Shown here: positions 8,683 through 17,246 of the stretch, piece by piece | Layout of the letters: each line of letters starts with the position of its first letter | Position numbering within the stretch: position 1 is the first letter of the stretch | NCBI RefSeq assembly: GCF_025628935.1 | Contig: NZ_JAOTIS010000004.1 | Location: 62,001-126,000, forward strand | DNA length: 64,000 bases | Direction: 5' to 3' | Source of the DNA: Macrococcus capreoli | GTDB lineage: Bacteria; Bacillota; Bacilli; Staphylococcales; Staphylococcaceae | The notes under the pieces: model-generated | What the model was told of the DNA's origin: nothing | What the model saw: only the letters and a program-made list of their open reading frames with translations | Databases searched by the model: none | Translations under genes and position numbers: made by a program

Positions 8683-10380
8683 TTATGAGATTCTTTCTTT
8701 TCTTCTAGTCACTATTAAATATATTACTACAAATATTATGAGTATGATTTGAGGTATTAATGTTTCGATTGTTGGATATAGACCAACCATTTGTATATGT
8801 GGTATCCAATCTATAGTTGTATTGGACAATTGATTGAGTACTTGGAATGTATGGATGCTCACGCCTAGAATCTTAAAGGCCAAACAGAAAATTAGTATAG
8901 ACATTGTAAAGAATAACGTACGGATCGGAATGACTCGTGTTATTCGATCGAAGAAAATAGCGAATAAAATTAATACGAAAACAGCTAAAGTTATCCCCGA
9001 TAACAACTGTACCATGCTAATTTTCCCTGCAATCCCCGCATAGAATATGATTGTCTCAGCGCCCTCACGAAATACAGATAGGAAGCTGATAAACGCAAAA
9101 GTAAAAATACTACCGGATGAAATTGCCTGGGTAATATTTTTATTAATAAACTTATTCCAGTTTTGAATTGATGATTTAGAATGTAACCATACACCAATCA
9201 ATATCATAAAGATAACAGATAAAATACCTACATAGGCCTCTAATTGTTCTCGCCCTTGTCCTACATTTTTAAATAAAATATTAAAGCTCATTGCAAGCAC
9301 GACACTAAGCAATAGGCCGATTAAACTTCCAACAATAATCCAACGTGTTGCTTTCGGTTGTTTTGCATTTTTAGTGATTGAAATAAGTGCCATAATAATA
9401 AGTAATGCTTCTACACCTTCACGTAACATAATGAGTGCTGAATCAATGAAAGTATAATGATCTTTAGCGATTGCTTTTTCAATCTTGCTGTTGAGTTCTT
9501 TTAAGGCAATATTAATTTTATCTTTATTAGACTTATTTAAACTCCCGGCATAGTTAGGGATGTCTTGCTCAATTTGTGAATATAGTGCTGCATCACTGTT
9601 GCGGATATCTCCTTCAACGTTAGGCCATGTTGTAATAAATTGAGTGAGTGTAGCTTTTGCGCCATCTATATCATTTGATTCAATTTGTTTTGAAGCATCC
9701 TTTAAATAACTAGACAGGATGGATACGTCACCTGCTTTTGCTTTTTTTGCTTTCTTTCCTTGGATATATTCATTGAGTTCACGTGTTAAATTATCAAGTT
9801 GCGTAATAGCACTATTACTATCTACGGGATCTTTGCTTAATGCGATACGCGTCATCATTAATGCAGTTTCAATTTGTCCGTAACGGCCGATATCATCTTC
9901 ACGAACTACTTTTTCATTAGCTGTCCATGCCGCATTTAATGTCATATTTTTTTCTAATGCTTGAGCATAGTCTTTCTTTTGAATTGAAGATTTCATATCC
10001 TGGATAATAGGCGTTAGTACAGTCAATAATTTTTTTCGCTTTGCGTCTTTATCTTCTGGATTAAGTTTTTTTTCGAGTGTTATCAGATTAGGTGTTAATT
10101 TATCGATGATTTTTAGACGTTCTTCTTTATTCTTAGATGTTTTTAATTCATTGATTTGAGTAGTTATTTCTTTATTAAGCTGCTTATCATTTTTAGGGAG
10201 TTTATGATAAGATTTTTCGAAATCTGCGAGTTGTTGATTAAAAGTTGCATTATCCTCGTTTTCAATACTTGACTTCATATCTGTAATCCCGATAAACAAG
10301 TCACTTAAAGAAGTTGCAGCGTGTATATTTGATGAAATAATAAAGAAGAATATACTAAATAGAATTAAACAGCGTTTCAC
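8683..10380 (-). CDS. efeU: EfeU/FTR1-family iron permease with extracytoplasmic N-domain
   Basis: About 565 residues. An N-terminal signal sequence (about 1-22, ending SNIHA) precedes a helical extracytoplasmic region of about 290 residues, followed by seven membrane helices. The two FTR1 iron-binding REXXE motifs are present: REGVE near 321-325 and REGAE near 439-443. It should import iron across the membrane, as EfeU/FepC does. The preferred start is GTG at 10380, 8 nt behind AAGGAGG; a TTG one codon earlier is also possible. The start overlaps the end of efeB, so translation is probably coupled. Last gene of efeO-efeB-efeU. Confidence 0.93.
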   Translation of the reverse strand: MKRCLILFSIFFFIISSNIHAATSLSDLFIGITDMKSSIENEDNATFNQQLADFEKSYHKLPKNDKQLNKEITTQINELKTSKNKEERLKIIDKLTPNLITLEKKLNPEDKDAKRKKLLTVLTPIIQDMKSSIQKKDYAQALEKNMTLNAAWTANEKVVREDDIGRYGQIETALMMTRIALSKDPVDSNSAITQLDNLTRELNEYIQGKKAKKAKAGDVSILSSYLKDASKQIESNDIDGAKATLTQFITTWPNVEGDIRNSDAALYSQIEQDIPNYAGSLNKSNKDKINIALKELNSKIEKAIAKDHYTFIDSALIMLREGVEALLIIMALISITKNAKQPKATRWIIVGSLIGLLLSVVLAMSFNILFKNVGQGREQLEAYVGILSVIFMILIGVWLHSKSSIQNWNKFINKNITQAISSGSIFTFAFISFLSVFREGAETIIFYAGIAGKISMVQLLSGITLAVFVLILFAIFFDRITRVIPIRTLFFTMSILIFCLAFKILGVSIHTFQVLNQLSNTTIDWIPHIQMVGLYPTIETLIPQIILIIFVVIYLIVTRRKERIS

Positions 10381-11590
10381 CAATATAACCTCCTTCTTTT
10401 ATACCTGGGAATACTAAAAATACACCAGAACCGCGATGCGTTATATATTCATTCATACGATCTATTCTTCCGAGCATGTTTTGTATTCGTGTAAATTGCT
10501 CAGGTGATTTCTGATAACTAACGAAGATTAATCCAGCATCAAAAGCGCCTGTTTGTTCATTTACACCGTTAGTATAACTAAATGAGCGTCGTAGCATTTT
10601 TGTCTTTGCTTTTTTCGCAAGATGAACGTGAGAATCTTCTGGAATGACATAATTACCTTCTTTATCTTTTTCTTCGATATTTACTGTATCGAATTCATTT
10701 TTCTTTCCGAGCGGGGCGCCAGAATCACGGTGGCGACCGAAAGTTGCTTCCTGGTCCTCTAATGCAGTTCTATCCCAAGTTTCTAAATGCATTTGAATTT
10801 TTCTTACTACCAAGTAGCTGCCATTCTTTTCCCAACCAGAATTTGCAAAGATATATTGATCTAATGCATCTTGTTCATGTGCTTTTGGATTACCAGTACC
10901 GTCTTTGAACGAAAATAAGTTTCTTGGTGTTTGTACTTTACCGTCTTTTTCTTCAAATGAATTAAATCCGGTTTGAGCCCATTTCATAGTGACTATACCG
11001 CTTGAAGCACGAATTAAGTTACGAATTGCATGGAAATTAACTTGCGGATCATCGCTACATGCCTGAATAAAGATATCTCCCCCGGTGAATTTATCGTCTA
11101 GTTGATCTTTAGGAAAGTGAGGCAAATCTTTTAAATCTTTTGGACGTTTTTCCGTAATTTTTAATTTATCAAAGAAAGTAGGGCTAACACCATATGTTAA
11201 TGTAAGACGTGCAGCATCTAAACCTTTTGCTTCTCCAGTATCAATTGTAGGCAGCATAGTATTATTAGTGAGGGGGGCGATTAAATCACCGTTCATTAGT
11301 TTTATGCTATGAGCTGTCCATTGCTTAAACATTTCTTTAACTTCATTTACCTCAGTAGAATGAAGCTCTAAAACGACAAAATAGACATGCTTCTGCACGT
11401 CTGAAATAATGCCGGATTGATACTTACCGTAAAAATTTACTTTGTGTTTTGTATGTTTATTGTCTTTACCGAAATGATTGATAGCAAGTAATGAAGTGCC
11501 GAGTCCAGTTGAACCAACAACTACACCGGCACCTCCAATACTTGCAATTTTAAGGAAATCTCGGCGTGACATATTATTGTTATTTGTCAA
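10355..11590 (-). CDS. efeB: EfeB/FepB DyP-type heme peroxidase, Tat-exported
   Basis: The 411-residue protein begins with a twin-arginine signal (SRRDFLK at residues 8-14, then a hydrophobic Gly/Ala/Val-rich stretch), so it is exported folded. The DyP motif FKDGTGNP near 230 supplies the distal aspartate, and DSHVHLA near 328 probably supplies the proximal heme histidine. EfeB proteins are heme peroxidases that assist iron acquisition with EfeU and EfeO. The start is TTG at 11590 behind GGAGTG; the first ATG is six codons later and lacks an SD. No tatAC genes are in the window. Confidence 0.93.
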   Translation of the reverse strand: MTNNNNMSRRDFLKIASIGGAGVVVGSTGLGTSLLAINHFGKDNKHTKHKVNFYGKYQSGIISDVQKHVYFVVLELHSTEVNEVKEMFKQWTAHSIKLMNGDLIAPLTNNTMLPTIDTGEAKGLDAARLTLTYGVSPTFFDKLKITEKRPKDLKDLPHFPKDQLDDKFTGGDIFIQACSDDPQVNFHAIRNLIRASSGIVTMKWAQTGFNSFEEKDGKVQTPRNLFSFKDGTGNPKAHEQDALDQYIFANSGWEKNGSYLVVRKIQMHLETWDRTALEDQEATFGRHRDSGAPLGKKNEFDTVNIEEKDKEGNYVIPEDSHVHLAKKAKTKMLRRSFSYTNGVNEQTGAFDAGLIFVSYQKSPEQFTRIQNMLGRIDRMNEYITHRGSGVFLVFPGIKEGGYIGETLFNSI

Positions 11591-11596
11591 TTGTCA

Positions 11597-12460
11597 TCAC
11601 TCCAGGATTATTGCCATTTGGCTAAGCGGTTCACCAAGTTGGTCAACAGCTGTAGATAATTTTTTAGTATCTTCTTTTGTTAATTTTTCATAACTTACGT
11701 AATCGCCATTTCCTGTTTCATGTTTCTTTAATAGGTTGTTCACTGTATCAAACTTCGATTGAATATTTTTAGCTAGTTTCTCGTCTTTTTGTTTGATCTT
11801 AGATTCAAATAAAGTAAAAATCTTTTCCGCACCTTCTATATTTGCTTTGAAGTCGTATAGATCAGTATGTGAGAAAATTTCTTCTTCACCAGTAATCTTA
11901 GAAGTTGATACTTCATTCAATAAATCAATTGAGCCTTGTAACATTAGTTTAGGTGTAACTTCTGCTGTATCGACTTTAGCACGAAGCTCTTTTGCATCTT
12001 TCAAGAGTTGATCTGCAACTTTTTCATATCCTTCAGTTTTATTTTCAACCCATAATGCCTTTTCGAGTTTATGATATCCAGACCACTCTTTTTCTTTACC
12101 TTCAGCCTTCATGTCAGCTAATCGTGCATCGATTCTTGGATCTAAGTCACCGAAGCTTTCTGCAACAGGCTCCGAACGTTCAAAATACATACGTGCTTTC
12201 GGATAAATCTTTTTTGCTTCTTCAATCTTGCCTGATTTAAATGCAGTAACAAATTTTTCTGTATCTTTAACAAAATGATCGATTTGATCAACAGTAAAAG
12301 CTTTGTATGCATCAGTTTCTTTAGATAAATCTACTGATTTTTTTGTTTCTGTTGCAGACTGATTTTCTTTCTTGTTTGTTGATTCTGTTTTCTCATTCCC
12401 GCAAGCCGTTAGTATTAACGTACCTGCAAGCAGTATAGAAGTTAATAATTGTTTTTTCAT
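11597..12460 (-). CDS. efeO: EfeO/FepA iron-binding lipoprotein (M75/imelysin domain)
   Basis: The 287-residue protein starts with a lipoprotein signal whose lipobox ends LTAC (Cys20). A helical EfeO/imelysin-type domain fills the rest, including RIDARLADM and SGYHKLEKALW near 117-145, the region that carries the His/Glu metal site in this family. It should bind iron outside the membrane and pass it to EfeU. SD AAGGAGATG. A Fur box lies 25 nt upstream of the start and the stop is 6 nt from efeB, so it leads a Fur-regulated operon. Confidence 0.92.
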   Translation of the reverse strand: MKKQLLTSILLAGTLILTACGNEKTESTNKKENQSATETKKSVDLSKETDAYKAFTVDQIDHFVKDTEKFVTAFKSGKIEEAKKIYPKARMYFERSEPVAESFGDLDPRIDARLADMKAEGKEKEWSGYHKLEKALWVENKTEGYEKVADQLLKDAKELRAKVDTAEVTPKLMLQGSIDLLNEVSTSKITGEEEIFSHTDLYDFKANIEGAEKIFTLFESKIKQKDEKLAKNIQSKFDTVNNLLKKHETGNGDYVSYEKLTKEDTKKLSTAVDQLGEPLSQMAIILE

Positions 12461-12484
12461 GATACATCTCCTTTTTATTGTTAA

Positions 12485-12499
12485 TGATAATCATTTTCA
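12485..12499 (-). promoter_or_regulatory. Fur box upstream of efeOBU
   Basis: TGATAATCATTTTCA matches the 7-1-7 Fur palindrome TGATAATnATTATCA with one mismatch. A further TTAATGATAA repeat follows on its right. Confidence 0.8.
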
Positions 12500-12560
12500 A
12501 TTAATGATAAAGGTAACAAAGTATAGTCGTCAATAGGGAATTTATAATATCAATACAAAA

Positions 12561-12597
12561 AAACGATTCCGGATACTCACAGTATCCGGAATCGTTT
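12561..12597 (-). terminator. Terminator of deoD
   Basis: AAACGATTCCGGATAC and GTATCCGGAATCGTTT form a perfect 16-bp stem around TCACA. On the minus strand it is followed by TTTTGTATTG. Confidence 0.92.
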
Positions 12598-12615
12598 GAA
12601 CGATAATATATTAAA

Positions 12616-13332
12616 TTATTCTACGATTTCTAAAGCGATTTCCATCATTTTTGTGAATGATGTTTGACGCTCTTCTGGTGTTGTTTCTTCATGTGTTAAT
12701 AAGTGATCGCTAACTGTGAAAATACCTAAAGCTTTTACATCTCCACCAGCATAAGCAGCGTTCATGTAAAGACCAGCTGATTCCATTTCTACAGCTAAAA
12801 TACCCATTGAACGCCATTTATCAGTCGCTTCCTGGTTTGCATTGTAGAAAATATCAGATGATAATACGTTACCCACATGGTTTGGAACACCTTTTTCGTC
12901 TGCTAATTGTTTCGCACGTGCTAATAAACTGTAGTCAGCGATTGGTGCAAAGTGTCCTGGTAAACCGTACTGAGCAACGTAATTTGAATCAGTAGATGCA
13001 CCTTGTGCAATAATTACGTCATAAACGTTAATGCCTTCTTGCATAGCACCACAAGATCCAACACGGATTAAGTTTTTAACACCAAATGTGTGAATTAATT
13101 CGTAAGAGTAAATACCGATTGATGGAATACCCATACCTGTTCCCATTACAGAGATACGTTTCCCTTTATACGTTCCAGTGTATCCAAACATATTACGTAC
13201 TTCATTGAATTGAACAACATCTTCTAGATATGTGTCAGCAATAAATTTCGCGCGTAATGGATCACCTGGTAAAAGAATCGTTTCTGCGATTGGATTGTTT
13301 TCTGGTTTAATGTGCGGTGTTGATTTAGACAT
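12616..13332 (-). CDS. deoD: Purine nucleoside phosphorylase, DeoD type
   Basis: The 238-residue protein has the normal length for the hexameric DeoD class. It carries LLPGDPLRAKFIA near residue 20-33 (phosphate binding), GTGMGIPSIGIY near 64-75, RVGSCGAM near 90-97, VEMESAGLY near 180 and the catalytic SDH near 207. It phosphorolyses purine (deoxy)ribonucleosides to the base and ribose-1-phosphate in salvage. AAGGAG precedes the ATG. The gene is alone, not in a deo operon; nupC lies 40 kb away. Confidence 0.96.
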   Translation of the reverse strand: MSKSTPHIKPENNPIAETILLPGDPLRAKFIADTYLEDVVQFNEVRNMFGYTGTYKGKRISVMGTGMGIPSIGIYSYELIHTFGVKNLIRVGSCGAMQEGINVYDVIIAQGASTDSNYVAQYGLPGHFAPIADYSLLARAKQLADEKGVPNHVGNVLSSDIFYNANQEATDKWRSMGILAVEMESAGLYMNAAYAGGDVKALGIFTVSDHLLTHEETTPEERQTSFTKMMEIALEIVE

Positions 13333-13457
13333 AATGTAAGTCTCCTTTTCGTTTCTATAGTATTACCTTCAGTCTACAGAGTAATGCGTATTATTTCAAG
13401 TCAGAGTGTAAATTAAAATATGCCGATAAAGACAAAATGTATAAATAAAAAATCTAT

Positions 13458-13475
13458 TTGTGAATACGTTCACAA
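13458..13475 (+). promoter_or_regulatory. Rex operator upstream of PTS IIC-ddh
   Basis: TTGTGAATACGTTCACAA is a perfect 18-bp palindrome of the Rex consensus TTGTGAAWWWWTTCACAA type. Its first six bases can serve as the -35 (TTGTGA), with TATATT at 13481-13486 after 17 bp, so bound Rex would block the promoter until NADH rises. Confidence 0.88.
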
Positions 13476-13480
13476 GATGA

Positions 13481-13486
13481 TATATT
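13481..13486 (+). promoter_or_regulatory. Probable -10 box of the PTS IIC-ddh promoter
   Basis: TATATT lies 17 bp after TTGTGA (13458-13463). The transcript would have a leader of about 90 nt with no other feature that I can see. Confidence 0.55.
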
Positions 13487-13579
13487 ATAAGTGTAGAAGA
13501 GTTGTAAAATGATAATAAAATTTAAGGTAGCGGTGCAAAAATTGATTTAAAAATAATACTATTTGAGGGGGTCATTCAT

Positions 13580-14638
13580 ATGACTGAATTACAGCAAAAG
13601 CTCACGGCAAAATCGTTTTTATTCAAAGTTTTAAATGGTGTGGCACTTGGTATTGTTGTTGGATTAATTCCTAATGCAATTTTAGGGGAACTATTTAAAT
13701 ATTTAACACAATTCCATCCGTTCTTCGGTACATTATTAAATGTTGTAGTAGGTATTCAGTTCACAGTACCCGTAATTGTTGGGGTACTCATTGCAATGCA
13801 GTTTAAATTAAATCCATTACAAACGGTTATTGTTGGTACAGCAGCATTTGTAGGTAGTGGAGCGGCCGTGTTCCAGGAAAAAGCATGGGTGTTAGTGGGT
13901 ATTGGTGATTTGATTAATACAATGTTAACAGCTTCTATTTCTGTCTTAATTATATTATGGATTAAAGATCGTTTAGGTTCATTAAATATCATCTTGTTGC
14001 CGATTATTGCTGGGGGATTAGCTGGATTAGTAGGATTATTAAGCTTACCGTATGTTAAATTAATTACAAGCTCGTTAGGACAACTCGTTAATAGCTTTAC
14101 GAATTTACAACCAATTGTCATGTGTGTGTTAATAGCGATCGTCTTTAGTATTCTTATTATTTCTCCAATTTCAACAGTTGCAATTGCAATGGCGATCGGT
14201 ATATCTGGCATGGCATCAGGTGCGGCAAACTTAGGCGTGGCTGCAGCTGCGACGATGCTTGCAATTGGTTCAATTAAAGTAAATAAATCGGGTGTAACAA
14301 TCGCTATACTGATGGGTGCTATGAAGATGATGATGCCAAATTTAATAAAATATCCAATCATCATATTACCGATCGCAGTTACAGCGGCAATGAGTGGTTT
14401 AGCGGGTGCAATATTTAATATTCAAGGAACACCTGCTTCTGCAGGATTTGGTTATTCAGGGTTAGTAGGACCGATTAATGCATTAAAGTTTATGGATGGC
14501 AATATACTTATTAATTTAGGTATACTAGGATTATCTTATATTGTAATTCCTGTTATAACAGGTTTAGCTGTCAATGCACTTTGCTTGAAATTTAAAGTGT
14601 ATGGACCAGAAGTGTTTAAATTTCAGTCTGGTGAATAG
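13580..14638 (+). CDS. PTS_EIIC_2-like membrane transporter
   Basis: The 352-residue protein has about nine or ten membrane helices and many Gly/Ala-rich segments. It resembles the stand-alone PTS IIC-like family (PF13303), for example in GVALGIVVGLIPNAILGELF near 18-37, VGTAAFVGSGAAVFQEKAW near 89 and GTPASAGFGYSGLVGP near 285. No IIA or IIB domain or gene is nearby, so a true phosphotransferase role is uncertain. ATG behind GAGGGGG. The stop lies 16 nt before ddh; both share the Rex-controlled promoter, suggesting a link to D-lactate or related acid transport. Confidence 0.75.
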   Translation: MTELQQKLTAKSFLFKVLNGVALGIVVGLIPNAILGELFKYLTQFHPFFGTLLNVVVGIQFTVPVIVGVLIAMQFKLNPLQTVIVGTAAFVGSGAAVFQEKAWVLVGIGDLINTMLTASISVLIILWIKDRLGSLNIILLPIIAGGLAGLVGLLSLPYVKLITSSLGQLVNSFTNLQPIVMCVLIAIVFSILIISPISTVAIAMAIGISGMASGAANLGVAAAATMLAIGSIKVNKSGVTIAILMGAMKMMMPNLIKYPIIILPIAVTAAMSGLAGAIFNIQGTPASAGFGYSGLVGPINALKFMDGNILINLGILGLSYIVIPVITGLAVNALCLKFKVYGPEVFKFQSGE

Positions 14639-14654
14639 GAGTGAATGTTAATCG

Positions 14655-15647
14655 ATGAGAATACTAATGTTTGGCACGCGTGAAGATGAAAAGCAAGCGG
14701 CAATGGAATGGGCAGAACGTGAAGGAATTGAAGTTACATTTAATGAAGGACCATTAACGATGGACACAGTGCATCTTGTTAAAGGTTATGATGCTGTATC
14801 AACAAGTCAAACAGCTAAGTTTGATGATGATATTTATGAAGCGGTCGCTCGTCTTGGTATTAAACAATTAGCTCAACGTTCGGCGGGTTATGACATGTTT
14901 AATTTGGAGAAGGCAACAGAACACAATATCATTGTCTCCAACGTACCAAGTTACTCTCCTAATGCAATCGCTGAGTTTGCTGTTACATCAGCTATGAATA
15001 TTATTCGTAATACTGAGAAGATTCAGCGCAAAATGAGAATGCATGACTTTACATGGAACAAATCGATTATTAGTAAAGAAATGCGTTCAATGAAAGTCGC
15101 TATCATTGGTACGGGCCGTATTGGTCGTATAACGGGGCAAATATTAAATGGTTTTGGCGCAGAAATTATTGGATATGATCTATTGCCAGATGAAACATTG
15201 ACGTCATTCATGACATATGTGGATACTTTGGAGGAAGCAGTCAGTCAGGCAGATTTGATTTCTATTCATATGCCACTTACAAAAGAGAATGCACATATGT
15301 TTAATAAATCATTGTTTGAAAAAATGAAAGATGGTGTATATATTGTTAATACGGCACGCGGGGGCATTGTAGATACACAAGCATTGCTTGATGCTTTAAA
15401 CTCTGGTAAAGTAACTGCAGCCGCATTAGATACGTATGAATTTGAAGCGGATTATTTTCCGAAAGATTATAGAGAGAAATCAATTGAAGATAAAGTGTTG
15501 TTAGAACTCATTGAACGTGACGATGTTCAAGTTACGCAACATATCGCATTTTATACAGAAACAGCAGTAATGAATTTAGTCGAAGGTGGGCTAAATTCAG
15601 CAAAAGAAGTAATTGAAACAGGAACATGTCAAAATAGAGTGAATTAG
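14655..15647 (+). CDS. ddh: D-lactate dehydrogenase
   Basis: The 330-residue protein belongs to the D-2-hydroxyacid dehydrogenase family. It has the Rossmann motif GTGRIGRITG near 152-161, the substrate-binding RSAGYDM near 75, the family signature VNTARGGIVDT near 230, and a probable catalytic His in the QHIAFYTETA stretch near 295. It interconverts pyruvate and D-lactate with NADH. The Rex operator upstream fits its role in NAD+ regeneration. Second gene of the operon, ended by the hairpin at 15661-15697. Confidence 0.93.
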   Translation: MRILMFGTREDEKQAAMEWAEREGIEVTFNEGPLTMDTVHLVKGYDAVSTSQTAKFDDDIYEAVARLGIKQLAQRSAGYDMFNLEKATEHNIIVSNVPSYSPNAIAEFAVTSAMNIIRNTEKIQRKMRMHDFTWNKSIISKEMRSMKVAIIGTGRIGRITGQILNGFGAEIIGYDLLPDETLTSFMTYVDTLEEAVSQADLISIHMPLTKENAHMFNKSLFEKMKDGVYIVNTARGGIVDTQALLDALNSGKVTAAALDTYEFEADYFPKDYREKSIEDKVLLELIERDDVQVTQHIAFYTETAVMNLVEGGLNSAKEVIETGTCQNRVN

Positions 15648-15660
15648 TTTTGAGATAAAT

Positions 15661-15697
15661 GAAAAGAGGCTTTCGGTATGACGGAAGCCTCTTTTCT
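15661..15697. terminator. Bidirectional terminator between ddh and modB
   Basis: GAAAAGAGGCTT and AAGCCTCTTTTC form a 12-bp stem, extended by TCG/CGG with slight mismatch, and followed by TTTATTTTC. It serves both converging genes. Confidence 0.88.
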
Positions 15698-16369
15698 TTA
15701 TTTTCTTAATAATTGCGTAGCCATCATCATCATAAATGATAATGTCATCATAATAGCGACCCAACCCCATGCAAGTGCCATTTCATTATTTTCAATCGCG
15801 ACGTAAATTGCAGTCGGCATTGTTTCAGTAATACCAGGTATATTACCCGCAAAGATAAGCGTTGCACCAAATTCTCCAATCGCGCGTGCAAATGAAAGTA
15901 GTACGCCTGTCATGATGGCGGGCTTACATAACGGTATGATAATTTGCTTATAGATTTGTGTTTTTTTTGCACCATCAATCATCGCAGCATTAATAATTGA
16001 TTGTGGTACTTGTTCTATGCCTATTTTTAATGACTGATACATTAAAGGCATAGCGACCAAAGTTGATGCGATAATCGCAGCATATATCGTGAATATAATA
16101 GGTTGATGAAATAATTGTTCTATCAACTGTCCAATCATACTTTGTTTCCCTAGCATTATCAGCAGTATAAATCCAACAACTGTCGGAGGGAGCACCATCG
16201 GCAACATAATGATGGATTCAATGATTGATTTCCCGGGAAATGAATGTTGTCCAATGACATAATGCAATACAATCCCTAAAATTAGACTAAGGAGTGTTGC
16301 AATCGTAGCAACTTTTAAAGAGATAATGATTGGTGATAAAAAGTTATCACTACTTAAAAAATCATGCAT
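15698..16369 (-). CDS. modB: Molybdate ABC transporter permease
   Basis: The 223-residue protein has five or six membrane helices and the typical ModB sequence: LPMVLPPTVVGFILL near 55-70, and the ABC-coupling EAA-type loop IDGAKKTQIYKQIIIP near 130-147 followed by SFARAIGEFGATLIFAGN near 158-175. It would form the channel of a molybdate importer. SD GGAGG precedes the ATG. Oddly, neither modA (binding protein) nor modC (ATPase) is adjacent or elsewhere in the window, although many molybdoenzyme genes are. Confidence 0.92.
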   Translation of the reverse strand: MHDFLSSDNFLSPIIISLKVATIATLLSLILGIVLHYVIGQHSFPGKSIIESIIMLPMVLPPTVVGFILLIMLGKQSMIGQLIEQLFHQPIIFTIYAAIIASTLVAMPLMYQSLKIGIEQVPQSIINAAMIDGAKKTQIYKQIIIPLCKPAIMTGVLLSFARAIGEFGATLIFAGNIPGITETMPTAIYVAIENNEMALAWGWVAIMMTLSFMMMMATQLLRK

Positions 16370-16490
16370 TTTTATCCTCCTTAATCACGCGTTACAAATT
16401 AATTTATGCTCATTATAGCACGTCTAAACAATTTATTTGATTATTCATGTCGTTTGCTATTTAATTACATTAAGAAGAGACAGGTGGGCG

Positions 16491-17096
16491 ATGACGATGA
16501 ATAAGTTAGTACTAAATATAAAACCTAAAACACAATGGTTTCCACATTTTTATTTGCTAGGATGCGAAGCGGTAGCCGTATCTATGGGTCTTAAATATAA
16601 AGGTGTGAAATTATCAACGCGCAAAATATTAAATGAAATTCCGAAACATAAAACAAATCCTTACAAAGGTTATGTAGGTCCAAAGCGAATTATAAAGCCG
16701 GATCGACACCAAACCGTATTTCCGAATGTAATGGTTGACTATTTGAGTCAGTATTATAAAGCGGTGGATAGTACTGGCCAATCAATGGCGCAATTAGAAG
16801 AAGCCATTATGAACAATCATTCAGTCGTATTATATGCAACGCATTTTAAAATTGAACCGATCTTTAGAAAGTTTAAAGTTGAAGGTGAGATTCAGGAATT
16901 TGTTTCGAATATTCATATCGCATTACTCGTTGGTATGGATAATCAATATTATTATATCATCGATCCTTTATGGGCTAAATTTGGGTTTATTAAAATACCG
17001 GCAATATTCCCGATGAAACAACAATTGATGAAAGTCAAAAGACGTACGTTAGAAAAAAGATATGAAAATGCAGGTAGAATGAGCATTATCATTTAA
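16491..17096 (+). CDS. C39-family peptidase-like protein
   Basis: The 201-residue protein resembles the C39/BtrH-like papain-fold group: LLGCEAVAVSM near residue 23-33 has Cys in the nucleophile position, SNIHIALLVGM near 140 gives the His, and YIIDPLW near 157 the Asp/Asn-type partner. The start is the ATG at 16491, behind CAGGTGGG; upstream codons in the open frame lack an SD. No secretion signal is obvious. Target unknown. It ends in a strong terminator and is not in an operon with modB or fhuD2. Confidence 0.7.
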   Translation: MTMNKLVLNIKPKTQWFPHFYLLGCEAVAVSMGLKYKGVKLSTRKILNEIPKHKTNPYKGYVGPKRIIKPDRHQTVFPNVMVDYLSQYYKAVDSTGQSMAQLEEAIMNNHSVVLYATHFKIEPIFRKFKVEGEIQEFVSNIHIALLVGMDNQYYYIIDPLWAKFGFIKIPAIFPMKQQLMKVKRRTLEKRYENAGRMSIII

Positions 17097-17103
17097 TATT
17101 CGT

Positions 17104-17142
17104 GAAGGATAGACTTAGATTGTTTTAAGTCTATCCTTTTTG
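17104..17142 (+). terminator. Terminator after the C39-like gene
   Basis: AAGGATAGACTTA and TAAGTCTATCCTT form a 13-bp stem around GATTGTTT, followed by TTTG. Confidence 0.9.
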
Positions 17143-17213
17143 TGTAAAATTAACTTAATAAAATAATCAATATCTATTTGCTTAATTGAAGAAAGTGATT
17201 ATAATTAAATGGT

Positions 17214-17228
17214 ATTGATAATCAATCT
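17214..17228 (+). promoter_or_regulatory. Probable Fur box upstream of fhuD2
   Basis: TTGATAATCAATCTCAATT centred near 17221 matches the first half of the Fur palindrome (TGATAAT) and part of the second. It lies just before the SD, where a repressor would block expression. Confidence 0.65.
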
Positions 17229-17246
17229 CAATTGGAGGATGGAAAA

